From Arthrinium phaeospermum (lineage: Eukaryota; Ascomycota; Sordariomycetes; Amphisphaeriales; Apiosporaceae), in contig QYRS01000009.1 of assembly GCA_006503535.1 (NCBI GenBank), positions 868,001 through 932,000 of the forward strand: a stretch of DNA of 64,000 bases. The letters are read 5' to 3'. Positions 44,601-55,725 of the stretch are shown piece by piece. Position 1 is the first letter of the stretch; each line of letters starts with the position of its first letter. The position numbers and the translations under genes were made by a program. The notes below the pieces were generated by a model. The model ran no database searches, was not told where the DNA came from, and saw only the letters and a program-made list of their open reading frames with translations.

Positions 44601-46905
44601 AACCTGCATGATACTTTGGCGCGAGTAGACATGCTCCAGCTCGTCTAGCACCAAGCGCGCCCAGAGAAACGACCCGTCGGACTTTTGCATCATCTTCTTG
44701 GCGAGGTCGCTTTTATCGGCTTCGGTATCAATTGGCAACGTCTTGACGCGCGTCTGGATATAATGCTCGATGTCTTTCCCCACCTCCCGAGCCGGGATCT
44801 CGAAGCTGGTGACTGATGAACATGGTTCTAGCTGGCGTTGTATGATTTGCATATCTTCAATCTTGCGACTGGTTATGAATAATCGCAATGGGAATAGGGG
44901 GCTGACACCCCTAATCATAGTAAAGAACTCCTGGTACTTGGTGCATTCGTCCAAGGCATCGATGACCCAGTATTGCGGAGTACGAATAGGTGCCTTTGAC
45001 TAACTGGATCAGTACACCATGAATGTTCAATTGAAAACAAAAGACTCACATCGAAGATAGCCTTTCGGTATATCTTGTTCCAGATCGTCCTTGCATCATC
45101 CATATCGAAAGATGATCCTTCCGTACACAATTCCGTGAGAGCTTTTCGGACAGCTGAGTTCGAAACAGCCATCTGGAATGCCATGCTCCTCAGGAAGTGA
45201 CTGAGGGATCTTGAGGCCTTGTTGCCAATGTGAAAGAAGTAAGACGCACATTCAAGATGATATTGTTGCAGCTCTCCCGCTACATGTGCAGCCAGGAACG
45301 TTTTGCCAGTGCCTGGGTTAGCGTATACCCAGTATATCGAAGGCTTGTGGTGTTTTTCAATGTTAGACTCCAAGATATGATCCGGTGGTTCTCTCCAGTC
45401 TTGGAAGTCGTCCCGGTCTTCTATCCACTGACACGACCCGTCCATACCGGAGTACTGCTCGTCGGGTCGATCGGTAATGCCCAAATATGTTGCGAGTTTC
45501 TTGACTTCAGACTTGATGCTCTCTGCCCGATGGATGGTATCTACCCAAAGCTAGTCAGTACGCTGTTGCCAAACACCCAATCGGTTACATACCGTTTTGC
45601 GTGAGATCTTGAACTGCAGAAACAATGGCGTTCTTCAACGTCAAGTAATTTGGGTCCCCTGGGCTGTCAAACTTGCAGATGTCTCGATGGGTCGCGTTGA
45701 TATACTGCACCCGCTCATGATTGAAACCTGCCCCTGAACAAAGGTGTGAGATAGTGGATCGGACGTCGGGAGAAGGAGTTCCATACCAAGAATAGCCGAA
45801 GCCTTACTCACGATCAATCCAGAGCTTATTCCAATGCTCATATGCAACGTCTCGTAGAACGAAAAGATCGGAAGATCACGGGCTACTTTTCCGAAACTGT
45901 CATTGATCAATCCAGCGGAAGTCGAACCTGAGGTCAAGTCCCTGATGTAGTCACGCGATGACATGATCCCCGACATAGCCAGAACGCTGTTCAACAAGGC
46001 TGCATAGTCCGACCCGCGATGCGGTGTGCCAAGAAAGAAGATACACCGTATTCGGTGCTTGAGATCCGGTATATCGTGAGCAAGCACGAACGCCTACAGC
46101 TTCGAGTTAGTATCCCTCAATGTGCATCTCACTGGAGTCAATCCCATACCTTCTTGATGACAATTCCACCCATCGAGTGACCTAAGAGGATAATCGGACC
46201 CTGTCACAAGTGAGTCAGAAGGACTGTTGGATCGTCTCTCTCGGCTGACTTACATCTGGGTTGTCCCTCAGCGACGGCGAGTTTCTCAGCTCTTCCAGCA
46301 ACGACCGACCGAAGTCGTGCACGTCCAAAGTACTGTGCTTGGTGCTTAGCCAGTCAGAGTTGTAACCGAAGCTATGCACGTTTACATTCTCCATCCCAGC
46401 CTCGAATGGGAGCCATAATTGCGGCCAAAACTGTCGGACATCATTGCCTTTCCGCCAAGTTTTTGTAGAACCACCTCTTAGACCGTGCACGAAGACTAGA
46501 TCGAGCAATGGCTCGGGAGAAGCGTGCAATAGCCTTAGTCCAACAGGCCCAATCGCTCCAGCGCCGTCCGCGTCGCTCTTTTCGGTGCCTTTCGACACCC
46601 AGGTGCTGCTGAAACGCTTAGGCAGGAAGCGGAAGCTTGGGGCACTTGGTTGCGATCTGAGGTCGCTGTCGTTTGAATACAACGTGGCATCGTCGGACGT
46701 CGACTGGTTCGAAGTGGTGGCTCTTAGATTGAGCGCAGCGGAGTTGCGGACGGACGTATATGATGGGGTGGGGGTCGGACGAGGTCGCTCAGGGTAGGAT
46801 CGCGCAGATCCCGGGCTTTCGGTGGTCTGACATGTCGTCGAATCCAAGTCAGCGTCTTCTTTCTTCGCACACGTAGAACACCAGATCGACACAACTCACC
46901 GGCAT
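41604..46905 (-). CDS. fungal NLR: alpha/beta-hydrolase - NACHT - WD40
   Basis: The exons are 46900-46905, 46254-46826, 46150-46200, 45787-46093, 45593-45727, 45050-45540, 44451-44999 and 41604-44357, which total 4866 bases (1621 residues) with all phases consistent. The first coding exon is only ATG CCG. Residues about 105-340 are an intact hydrolase domain: FVHGLRGG (114-121), GHSMGG with S202, and LGTPHRGSDYA. The NACHT domain has Walker A ANPGTGKT (431-438) and Walker B WVIDALDEC (532-540). From about 860 to the end are WD40-like repeats (for example TICLWEVASGEL and SLHIWDFETLNL). Such STAND proteins detect non-self signals and trigger a fungal cell-death or defence response, the hydrolase being the effector. 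The 93-bp intron at 44358-44450 is a multiple of three with no stop, so it could be mistaken for coding. Confidence 0.88.
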
Positions 46906-47277
46906 GGTAAACTATCTTAGTGTGGTTTCAATTGAACAAAGAAAAAATGAAATGAAGAGCACGAGGCTGAGTCCTCGACACCCAGCTCCTCTGCTTACTC
47001 GGGAGGGGAAGCAGTTGCATGTAACACCAACAGGGATCACACAACTGGGACCAATCAAACAACTTGTCTCCCATCTGATTGCTACAATGCACGTCGGGCT
47101 GGCGCTTAGAGTTTCCAGCTTGGACTGGACAATATTTGCTGGCACTCAAGAAATCAGGATTGCTGCTGTTTCTACCGACCTAGATATCTATCTGTATGAC
47201 TCGTCAGTTTCGAACTGTCAACACCCCGAGAGCCTCTTCTTAGAGCTTGCCGCACTCGCATTGCACACTCGCTGAAC
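46906..47277. promoter_or_regulatory. shared divergent promoter of the NLR and fructosamine-kinase-like genes
   Basis: The two start codons face away from each other across 372 bases, so both promoters must lie here. No clear TATA box was identified. Confidence 0.5.
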
Positions 47278-48612
47278 ATGGAAGACACACACGATTTGGA
47301 TCCTGCGATCAGAGCCGGTGAGAGTTCCAGGAGCGGGGTATCAAGCCAAAGCTAACGCCACCAACAGCGATCCCAAATGGGGGTAATGTGGTTTCTGTCG
47401 TCCCCCACGGGAAAACTCGTGTATGTGTGGTATAACAACAGTATGGTAATCGATTCATTGACATGTAAACGCAACTACTAGTGGTCTACCGGGCTCAGGA
47501 TCGACGTTGAAAGGGATGATGGCGAGGAAGAGGAGTTTTTCCTGAAGGTCTGTCCTGACACGCCCCTCCCTTTAACATTACTGACTGGCTGGAATGCCTT
47601 CCAGATCATCGAACGCGCAGATTGGATCGGCATGGCGGAGGCAGAATACGAAGGAGAGAAGGCCTTATTCGACGTGATACCTGACAATGTTGCGGCACCC
47701 TTGACCTGGGGCAGGCTCCAGGATGACCCGAACAAGTCCTTCTTCCTGACCAGATTCCGCAACTTGCGAGATCGTTCGCCGCCGGCAGCTCAGTTTCTAG
47801 CGATTCTCAAGAAACTCCACGTGAGCTCGGTCTCACCGACGGGCAAATTCGGCTTCCATGTCACGACGTACTTTGGTCCACCACCCATGATCAATGACTG
47901 GACCGACAGCTGGGAAGAGTACTATGGACGCCAGTTCCGCGCCGATATTGCCTTCGTCCAAAAGGTGTATGGAGATGATCCTGAACTGCATGAGCTGACC
48001 GAGGAATTCATTGAGAAGGTCGTGACTCGCCTTCTGAGACCTTTGCAGACTGGTGGGAGGAGCATCAAGCCTTCACTATGTCATGGAGATCTGTGGGACG
48101 GCAACGTGCAGATCGACGTCGACACACAGCAACCCATCATGTTCGATGCCGTGTGCTTCTACGGTCATAACGAAAGTCAGTTGATTGCGTAACAACCTCA
48201 GCCCCGGCTTTTACTAACAGTCCAGTCGATCTCCAATGCATGGGCGACTCCAGATACGTCCTAGGCATGGACTTCATCGACAGTTACAAGAAGGAGGTCG
48301 GGGCATCGGAGCCCGTGGAGGACTTCAACGACCGCCACGAACTTTATGCGCTGTCAGGATATCCTTAGCGCCCCTATGAGGAAGTGATGCTGACACCAGT
48401 ATGTTAAGGCGTTGCGATTTCATCACTGCGGCCATTTTCCCTCAGCAATGGGCCAAGTTGCTGGAGCCGTAAGTGCCCGCCTGATCGTAACCCAAGCCAG
48501 TCTGACACTGACATTCGACAGTTCGAAGGAGAAGATGAGAGAGATGATAGCCAAATTCCCTGGGGGAATCAATGACTTCCAAGCGAAATCAGATGGGCAT
48601 ACCAAGCTTTAG
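47278..48612 (+). CDS. fructosamine/ketosamine-3-kinase family protein
   Basis: The seven exons are 47278-47317, 47368-47420, 47482-47547, 47605-48175, 48226-48352, 48409-48468 and 48522-48612, exactly 336 codons (335 residues). Acceptor choices were fixed by frame and by the family pattern, such as LYALRCDFITAAIFPQQWAKLLEP rebuilt across two junctions. The N-lobe carries GKTRWSTGLRIDVE and FFLKI with the ATP-binding lysine. The catalytic loop is CHGDLWDGN (H213, D215, N220), followed by D234 in FDAVCFYGHNE. The family phosphorylates ketosamines formed by sugar attached to protein amines, starting deglycation, or related small substrates. It is divergent from the NLR gene. Confidence 0.87.
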
Positions 48613-49008
48613 GCTATGCGAAACTGGGCTGTTGTTTCTTTACCTTTTTGCAGAAAATGACAATATTCACCCATGAATACGAAAGGCGGGGATGAAATAC
48701 TTCAGTGGCTCATGTTCTCGCCTAGAGTAAGAGAGTACGCGGATCCTGTCGCCCAGACATGCCGAGAAGCTTAACCGTATCGAGGTTATAGCCAGTCTAT
48801 TAAGCTTTACGATATACTCTAATCAAGCGAATACGGAAGGAACCTTAACCTCAGATACCTTAACTTTCTCCGAAACCAGAGATACATGAGAATACATAAT
48901 TGGTCTGAACGACTAATCGTTCCTTTCAAGCCGCAGCACCCATTCATATCGCATCAAAACAAGTTCTTTTCCGTCGTACCACCTGGACTCCACATATCCC
49001 AACACACC
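48613..49008. other. gene-free spacer / 5' leader
   Basis: 3' flank of the kinase gene and leader of the F-box-like gene. An in-frame upstream ATG at 48886 would add 41 residues to the next gene. Confidence 0.45.
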
Positions 49009-50481
49009 ATGGAGCCTACCAAGATGGATGTTTTCCAGCGCCTACCACCAGAGTTGCGTATCATGATTCTGGAGCGAATTCCGTCCAGGCGTGCTATATC
49101 ACAGATTATCCAGGCCTCGCCCGCCATGCTTGGACAGTACATGACGTCAAAGACAAAGATCACAAGGGCACTCCTTGCCGCCGATCTCGACGAGGAAATG
49201 ATCCAAGATGCCATGGCCATCATTTTATATCCTTCGCACATGTATCCCGCCGTCCACTCGTCCGACCTGGTGGTCCAAGGCTATCTTTTCGCCTCCTGGG
49301 CATCGAAACGGTTACCTAATCCCCTCCGCAAGCCCGCAGAGAGCCAGAATGCTCGATTCGTCCGCGACTTGGGCAAACTCCATGAGCGACTGGTACTTTT
49401 CATCGAAGACTATCTGACCAAGGCCACCGCCGTCTTCCCTCCCCGGGAGTACGTCTGTCTTCCTGCTCTATCGCCGATGCAAACCCACACGACGTTCAAG
49501 GGCAAGCCGGTTAGTCCTGTATTCGACGTAGCCTGCCTTACGGGCGGAGAAAGGACCCGGCTGCTAAAGGCCTTTTTGCGCCTTCATCTCATGACTTTGG
49601 TATATCGGGATCGGGACTGGTACCACCGTTCCAGGCACTGTTACCGAAAAGAACTCTTCCAGTACGACGGCCGGGACTTTCAGCCATTCGAGCAGGAGGC
49701 CATTTTTTGTGTCCGCGAATACCTCGAGTCCCTTTATGGGACCATATTCGCCAATTTGGGCGATTCGTGGCTTCCAGAAATCGCCCCGAATCCTCCTTCA
49801 TCTGGCCTACGCTACCCAGACAACGTCTTCTTCGACCCACAAGACTATGCCAACGATTTAATCCCTCAGTCCATCGTTGTGGAAACAGCGGCAATGGCGG
49901 GCTTTGGCTTCGACCTTGCCTGGATCTTTCTTCGAGCCGCCATAGCTGGACGAAAAGAGCAGGAGCAACTCAAAAACTGGTTTCAAAAGAGCTGCCCAAT
50001 ACGATACGGCATATTTGACTGGAGCAACTCGGTCAGATGGACCGGATTCTCCCCAGTCGTAGGTATATACGGATCGTATCGGGATCATCAAGAGGGCCCT
50101 GGAATGTACCGGAAGCTCTACTCTCGTGTCCAGCACGAGCATAGTCTTATAAAAGATATGTATCGACAGCGAGCCTGGGTCTTCCTCGACGATGCACGGT
50201 TCTATCCCTCGTCTCCTGGGAACCCGCATTTTCCCATCTTTATAACCCTGGAACAAATGGTTGGTGGGAAGTGGGAGGTCGAGGACTGGTCGCTACGTCC
50301 AGCGCAGGTCAGAGCTCTACGCCGATCGCAGAAGTGGCACGATGAACAGTTTTCTCCAAGTCGTTTTGAGGCCAGCCTGATGGAAACTGACCAGGGCTAC
50401 GAACCGGAGACAGAAAGCAACGTATCACTGCCTGACGTTGTGAATGACCATTTCCGGATCTCTCAACCGTTCTGGCTTTGA
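49009..50481 (+). CDS. F-box-like protein, otherwise unknown
   Basis: A single exon encodes 490 residues from the ATG in CACACCATGGAG, the best context in the frame. Residues 6-30 (MDVFQRLPPELRIMILERI) match the start of an F-box, which would recruit SKP1 to an SCF ubiquitin ligase. The remaining ~450 residues are rich in Tyr, Trp, Phe and Arg and contain no leucine-rich or WD repeats that I can see. This layout is very common in expanded ascomycete families of unknown target. The upstream ATG at 48886 is possible but adds residues unlike the family. Confidence 0.75.
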   Translation: MEPTKMDVFQRLPPELRIMILERIPSRRAISQIIQASPAMLGQYMTSKTKITRALLAADLDEEMIQDAMAIILYPSHMYPAVHSSDLVVQGYLFASWASKRLPNPLRKPAESQNARFVRDLGKLHERLVLFIEDYLTKATAVFPPREYVCLPALSPMQTHTTFKGKPVSPVFDVACLTGGERTRLLKAFLRLHLMTLVYRDRDWYHRSRHCYRKELFQYDGRDFQPFEQEAIFCVREYLESLYGTIFANLGDSWLPEIAPNPPSSGLRYPDNVFFDPQDYANDLIPQSIVVETAAMAGFGFDLAWIFLRAAIAGRKEQEQLKNWFQKSCPIRYGIFDWSNSVRWTGFSPVVGIYGSYRDHQEGPGMYRKLYSRVQHEHSLIKDMYRQRAWVFLDDARFYPSSPGNPHFPIFITLEQMVGGKWEVEDWSLRPAQVRALRRSQKWHDEQFSPSRFEASLMETDQGYEPETESNVSLPDVVNDHFRISQPFWL

Positions 50482-50926
50482 TGAAATAGTCGAACCTCTT
50501 TCGATCAGTAAATTTCACTAGCTTCGTCACATGGCTCTCGAAGGCGGTTAGGGGTGTGTAATTAGAAAGTCGTTCGCTGCAGACCACTTAAAAGTTCAGC
50601 CGCTCACTAGCTAGTTCTCAAGACCAACCAAATACAATTAGCACATCATGTGTTATCGAACACTATTAAAAAGTTACCACACTGTTGGGTGTACTACTGT
50701 ACTTAACCGTTGACATTAGACGAAGCGCACGTGATTCCCGACCCCCCTGCAACTGCGAGGTAAGGGATAAAGTAGAAACCAGGGATGAGTTCATCCGAGA
50801 TGTAACGCCGACCGGCTCTGCCGGATGCAGGCCCAACTGCGTGACAACTTCCATTAGATACAGAACTTTGCTTTAACGCGTGTACCACTTTCTGCTTAAT
50901 TACAGAAGGCCAGGACAGAGGCAGCC
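50482..50926. other. gene-free spacer
   Basis: AT-rich 3' flank and promoter region. Nothing else is seen. Confidence 0.5.
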
Positions 50927-52045
50927 ATGACAACACCAACATTCGACAACACCGAAAAGCGCGCCGGGTTCAAGGCCTTCCTGCACCGCCAACTCTTCGA
51001 GAAGCCCACCCTCCCGGAGAACGCCGACCTCCAGGGCCAGACCGCCATCGTGACCGGCTCCAACACGGGCATCGGCCTCGAGTGCGCCCGCCAGCTCCTC
51101 GACATGGGCCTCAGCAAGCTCGTCCTCGCCGTGCGGAACGAGGCCAAGGGCCAGAAGGCCCGCGACGAGCTGGCCACCAGGACGCACCACCCCTCCCTCC
51201 CCGAGGGCGCGATCGAGGTCTGGAAGCTCGACATGGAAGACTACGCGAGCGTCACGGCGCTCGCGGAACGGGCCGAGCAGACCCTCGAGCGGCTGGACAT
51301 CGTCGTCCTGAACGCGGGCGTGGCCAAGTCGGTCTACAAGCGCGTCGCCGCCACCGGGCACGAGGAGACGATCCAGGTCAACGTCTTGTCCACGGGCCTG
51401 CTCGCGATCCTCCTGCTCCCCGTCGTGAAGGCCAAGTGCACCTCCATCGGGGCGCCCGGCCGCATCGCCGTGGTGCAGTCCGACACGGCGTCCTGGGCCA
51501 AGTTCCGGGAGAAGACGCGGGTGCCGCTCCTGCCGGCCCTGGACGACGAGGGGAACTTTGACCGCGTCGACCGGTACTTCGCGTCCAAGCTCCTGCTGCA
51601 GCTCTTCGTGACGGAGCTGACGCGGCGCGTGCCCGCGTCGGCGGCGGCCGTCGTCACGATGCCGAACCCGGGATGGACGCACGGGACGGGGCTCGGCAAG
51701 GGCGGCGGGACGGTGGCGGAGAAGGTGATCGCGGTGCCGAATCGGCTGCTGGGGCGTACGCCGTCGGCGGCGGCGCGGGTGGTGACGACGGGGGCGGTGG
51801 GGTTTGGGGGGGAGGCGCATGGGCAGTATATCGAGGACGGGAAACTTCAGCCGTGAGTGTTTATTTCGGTCGTCTATCCGTCTGTTCACCTATCGATACT
51901 GACACTTCCATGCAACAGAAAAGCGCCATTTGTATACACGCCAGAGGGAGAGAAAGTAGGCCAGACGCTCTGGGGGGAGATCATGTCGGAGCTGTCGTTT
52001 GCCCACGTGGCCGAGATTGTGAAGGGGCTGGAGAAGGAGGCGTAA
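50927..52045 (+). CDS. short-chain dehydrogenase/reductase (retinol-dehydrogenase-like)
   Basis: The exons are 50927-51852 and 51919-52045 (350 residues), joined at phase 2 with GTGAGT/CAG. The NAD(P) loop is TGSNTGIG (43-50), NAG follows at 129-131, and the catalytic set is S185 (VVQSDTASW) with Y217-x3-K221 (YFASK). The last exon supplies the conserved C-terminal segment YTPEGEKVGQTLWGE. It oxidises or reduces a small alcohol/ketone; substrate unknown. Codons in the last 200 bases of exon 1 end mainly in G while the earlier part uses C. Tail to tail with the acidic F-box-like gene at an 85-base distance. Confidence 0.9.
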
Positions 52046-52130
52046 TTCGCTTCAGTTTCATAAGTATCTTCTAATACGGATTGTCGCGGAGGAATCGTAG
52101 TACAGTCGCGAGTACATAACCCCGCTCACC

Positions 52131-53096
52131 CTAGTCCAAGACCCCAAACTCATCCAACCTATGTTGAAACATGGCCCAGTTCTTCCGACGTGCTTTGCTG
52201 TTCCGGGCCCCCTGAGAGAGGTTATCGAGCATAGAACACAGGAACTCCCCCGTTATGGCCCTGGGCCGTTCCATCCCTTGTAAGAGCTCATCCCCCACGA
52301 ACCCGTAAGCGCCCTGGGACGACTTATCCTTGCATCCTTCACATCGGTCATCGCACCAGTCGGCCCCCCAATACCATTCGTGGACGCGCCCGGCCCCGTC
52401 CAGGTCGCTGTCCAAGTCGCCGCTTGCGTCGGACTCCCCCGCCTCGCCGGGACCGAGCCTGTGCAAATCCACGTTGAGGCTGACGGCGTGGAACTTCTCG
52501 TAGCATCCGAACTCGTCGTCATAGTCTTCGGGTTCCTCCTCTCCATCCTCGTCCTTCTGCTCCTCATCCTCCTCACTTCCGCCGTCGTCGCGGCGCTCAT
52601 AGAGCCGCGTCATACGCTCCAAACAGAGCTCGACCCCGGCCCGCTCCCCCTCACTCTCGCTCTCCGACGCGCCGTCGTCGTCGGGCTTCACACCGAAGTC
52701 CTCGGCGTCGCAGTCGATAACGACGTCCAGCGACCAGCGCCGCATCGCCGCGACGCGCGCCCCGCCCGCGGCGGCGGCCCAGGCCCGCATGTCCCTCACC
52801 GTGAAGGCCTGGAACTCGAAGACGATCTGGCCGTCGGCCTCGGCGCGGGCCAGCAGGGGCTGCAGCTCGCGGCGGACGAGGCGGCAGACGCGCAGCAGGG
52901 CCCAGGGGCTGTGGTAGCGCGTCGCCGCGGGGTCGCGGACGTGGCGGGTGAAGGGCGAGGTGCCGGCCAGGCACAGGCTGTAGGCGGGCTGGGGGAAGAA
53001 GGCCTCGGCTTCGGGGAGGTGGGAGTGCAGGATGGACTTGTAGATGATGAGGCGGACCTCGGGGGGGATGGTGGTGAAAGTTGGTGCTGTGGACAT
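52131..53096 (-). CDS. F-box-like/2EXR-like protein with acidic insert
   Basis: One exon encodes 321 residues from the Met at 53096; 41 further in-frame codons upstream are hydrophobic and leader-like. The N-terminus has TTIPPEVRLIIYKSILHS, the short helix pair seen at the start of many ascomycete F-box-like and 2EXR proteins. A region of about 60 residues near the middle is dominated by Glu and Asp. The rest has no recognisable motif. Target and function are unknown. Confidence 0.65.
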   Translation of the reverse strand: MSTAPTFTTIPPEVRLIIYKSILHSHLPEAEAFFPQPAYSLCLAGTSPFTRHVRDPAATRYHSPWALLRVCRLVRRELQPLLARAEADGQIVFEFQAFTVRDMRAWAAAAGGARVAAMRRWSLDVVIDCDAEDFGVKPDDDGASESESEGERAGVELCLERMTRLYERRDDGGSEEDEEQKDEDGEEEPEDYDDEFGCYEKFHAVSLNVDLHRLGPGEAGESDASGDLDSDLDGAGRVHEWYWGADWCDDRCEGCKDKSSQGAYGFVGDELLQGMERPRAITGEFLCSMLDNLSQGARNSKARRKNWAMFQHRLDEFGVLD

Positions 53097-53418
53097 TGTG
53101 GCAGGGGCTTGAATTATGTTGTTATGAAGTGAAGGGACAGTAAGGAAAGACACGAAAGCTTTCATGAGGTGGGAGGAAGGAGTGTTAGCGGTCACCACGC
53201 GGCGCAGCAATATCACCAAGATGACGATTACCCACTTTAATTAGGCAAATACAGGCGCCAAGCCACGCTGTGGAAAAGGCACTTGGCCCCAAACGGTGTA
53301 GCCGTTGCTTCCGTTCGCGAGATCCAAGCATACGGTCCATCATGTGGCATAAACTGAAAGCTCCTATTGGGATAGCATGCGAGACTCCCATCGACTACCC
53401 CTAATCCATCATTTTGAC
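53097..53418. other. gene-free spacer
   Basis: Promoter side of the 2EXR-like gene and 3' flank of the HET gene. Nothing else is seen. Confidence 0.45.
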
Positions 53419-55293
53419 TTAGTATAACCCTATTTCTCGCTCCGTGGGTTTATCCCCTTCAAAGACTTCCCCCCTAACGCCCTCTCCTTGCATGATCCCC
53501 TGAACGTAGCACTCCCCAACCAACGTATACCCAGAATCCTCCTTGCCGCTGCCATCTCGCGGCCGCACCACGAAGGGGACCCTCCCGCCCCGGAAGACCC
53601 ATACTTGGTCCCCGGCTTGCGTGTCGAGGTGCCCGCAGCCAAGAAGGCCCTTGGCCGTGGCGAAGACACGTTGGTTCAGCAGCACGTCACGCACCGTATC
53701 CCGTGTGGGTCCGTCGAGCCCGGCATCTTCTTCGTCTTCTTCCACACGCTGGAGAAACTCGTTCACGTTTCGTATATCTTCGTCGTTGGCCGCCCTCACC
53801 GGGACCTGCTGCCCATCCCGGATCACGTCGCCCAGGGCCAGCCTAGCAAACGCCTCGGTCTTGTCATATAGCCCGCCCGGGTAGAGTTTTGTTTCCGGAG
53901 TACTGTCATTGATTTGCAGGCTACCGAGTGCGGCCGCGACGTCCTCCTGCTGGTCGAGTACAGCAAACTGATACCAGCCTCGCAACGTCTCCTCTATCAT
54001 CAGAAGGTGTCTCAAATCATTCTCATTCTCCTGCCGCTCCCCAACGGCTGTGATGGTGTCGATGAGGGCTCCCGTTAGTGTCAGTCTGTCCTGGCCGAGC
54101 TGGGTCTGTATAATGTCCAGGTCCATCGGCCCCATCCCGCTGTCGGCCTGGTACGACCAGTACCCATAAACCAGCGCAAACGTAGCCGGCCTCGCCGCCG
54201 GTCCATCAGGCGCAGCGAGATCCAGAGCCCAACTGGGGATCCCCGGCGTCGCGCGCGCCGCCTCGACCCGCGGACTCACCGTCAGCGGCCTCAGCCCCTT
54301 CTCGTCCAGGATCAGCTCCTGCGTCAGCGTGGCGTAGACCCGGGCCGGGTCCAGCTCGTAGTCGCAGCGCTCCGTCCGCGGCAGGGACCCCTTGTCGAAC
54401 AGGCCCAGGACGCCGTAGACCTTGTCGAGCGGGTCGGTGGCCTCGCGCCAGCGCCAGCGGTGGATCAGCTGCAGGGGCGTCGACATGTGGAAGGTCGCGT
54501 CGTCGCGGATCTTGGCGTTGTGGACCCAGCACGTGTCGGCGATGAGGGCGCCCCAGGCGTCGTCGTACGCGGCGTCGACGGCGAAGGCGGTGCGCGACTC
54601 GCTGGAGCACAGCGTCTGCGTCGCGTCCAGGAGGGTGGCCCAGGGCAGGGTGAAGGGGCCCCACTGGAACGTCAGGTCGGCGGGCAGGACGGCTTCCTGC
54701 ACGGTCCAGATGCGCTTCCACCAGGCGTTCTCGAGCCGGCTGATGCTCTTCAGGGCCCGGTTCGCCTCGGGGATCGCGTCCGTGAGGGGCTCGGGCAGCG
54801 GGAGGCCGTCCGGGTCGTCCGCCTCGCTCAGCGCGACCATGTAGTGGAGGAGCTGGATGGCCGCGTCGGCGTCGGCCAGGGCGATGTCGTCTCGTACTTC
54901 TCCCATCCAGGCGATGCACTGCGTGCACCCCTCGTAGATGGCGCCCATGTGCCGCACCTGCTGCATCTTCTCCGTGCTGTTGGCCTGGTCGATGCAGAGC
55001 TGGTCAATCCACAGCGCCCGGGCTCGGTGCGGCAGCTGCAGTCGCCGCAGCGCCTTCTCTAGGGTCCTGGAAACCTGCACATCCTGCCCCGAGATGCGGA
55101 CAATGGCGGTTTCCTGGTCCGTACCCCAGACGTACGACAGTGCCTCGTATTCCGTGTCGTCGGAAAGTTTGATGGCCCGCGTGGTGCATTCGAGGGGACT
55201 GTGGCTGTCCTCTTCCCCGGACGCGGGTGGGAGGTCCAGGATGCGGATCTCATCTGGGGACAACCTGGTTGGCATGATGAAGTTGGAAATCAT
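53419..55293 (-). CDS. HET-domain (heterokaryon incompatibility) protein
   Basis: A single exon encodes 624 residues. The HET domain occupies about residues 45-200: YEALSYVWG (49-57), then LWIDQLCIDQAN (94-105) and the QV..M..IY block at 112-120, all hallmark positions. The domain triggers growth arrest or cell death when incompatible nuclei meet. The C-terminal part is unrelated to known sensors and contains the usual HET-associated helical region. The Met at 55275 (MPTRL) is an alternative start. Coding-strand G increases toward the 3' end. Confidence 0.9.
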   Translation of the reverse strand: MISNFIMPTRLSPDEIRILDLPPASGEEDSHSPLECTTRAIKLSDDTEYEALSYVWGTDQETAIVRISGQDVQVSRTLEKALRRLQLPHRARALWIDQLCIDQANSTEKMQQVRHMGAIYEGCTQCIAWMGEVRDDIALADADAAIQLLHYMVALSEADDPDGLPLPEPLTDAIPEANRALKSISRLENAWWKRIWTVQEAVLPADLTFQWGPFTLPWATLLDATQTLCSSESRTAFAVDAAYDDAWGALIADTCWVHNAKIRDDATFHMSTPLQLIHRWRWREATDPLDKVYGVLGLFDKGSLPRTERCDYELDPARVYATLTQELILDEKGLRPLTVSPRVEAARATPGIPSWALDLAAPDGPAARPATFALVYGYWSYQADSGMGPMDLDIIQTQLGQDRLTLTGALIDTITAVGERQENENDLRHLLMIEETLRGWYQFAVLDQQEDVAAALGSLQINDSTPETKLYPGGLYDKTEAFARLALGDVIRDGQQVPVRAANDEDIRNVNEFLQRVEEDEEDAGLDGPTRDTVRDVLLNQRVFATAKGLLGCGHLDTQAGDQVWVFRGGRVPFVVRPRDGSGKEDSGYTLVGECYVQGIMQGEGVRGEVFEGDKPTEREIGLY

Positions 55294-55725
55294 GACAGAA
55301 GGGTCGATTTGTCCGGAGATCTCTCCGCGCTATAATACTGTGGCTGGTCGTTGTGGAGCAGTCTGCATATAGTCTAGAGGGTTAGCGGTTAGTACCACTA
55401 GCCTGCAGTTCTAGGTACCCCGGAATTAGTGGGAATAATTCCGAAGCACCAAAGAGACTTATGCAAGGCAATCCAGCCCTGGGTAGAGAGGCCACGCGGT
55501 ATTATGGAATCGCATTTGCAAATAGAGCAGCCAGCCCTCGATCTTTATAGTGCGTAAAGACCCCGCTGCTTGTAATGCGCCTAACTGCTTCAAGGGAACG
55601 TAAGTAGGTATAATTAGCCAATACTACATGCAGGCATCCACTAATTGGTGGTACATAGCCCGGGCTTAATAGAACAACGAGGTGCACCGTTTAAAATTAT
55701 AGCTTATAACAATATACTAAACACG
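55294..55725. other. AT-rich spacer
   Basis: Irregular AT-rich DNA between two minus-strand genes, holding the HET promoter. It may contain decayed repeat sequence; no gene is supported. Confidence 0.4.

Noticed and set aside
46254..46892. Minus-strand start upstream of the NLR frame at 46892
   Set aside because: The codon there is GTG, not ATG. The spliced ATG CCG micro-exon fits much better.
52380..53132. 250-codon plus-strand frame opposite the F-box-like gene
   Set aside because: Its minus-strand partner has a recognisable N-terminal motif; this frame has only Val/Gly/Asp-rich antisense composition.
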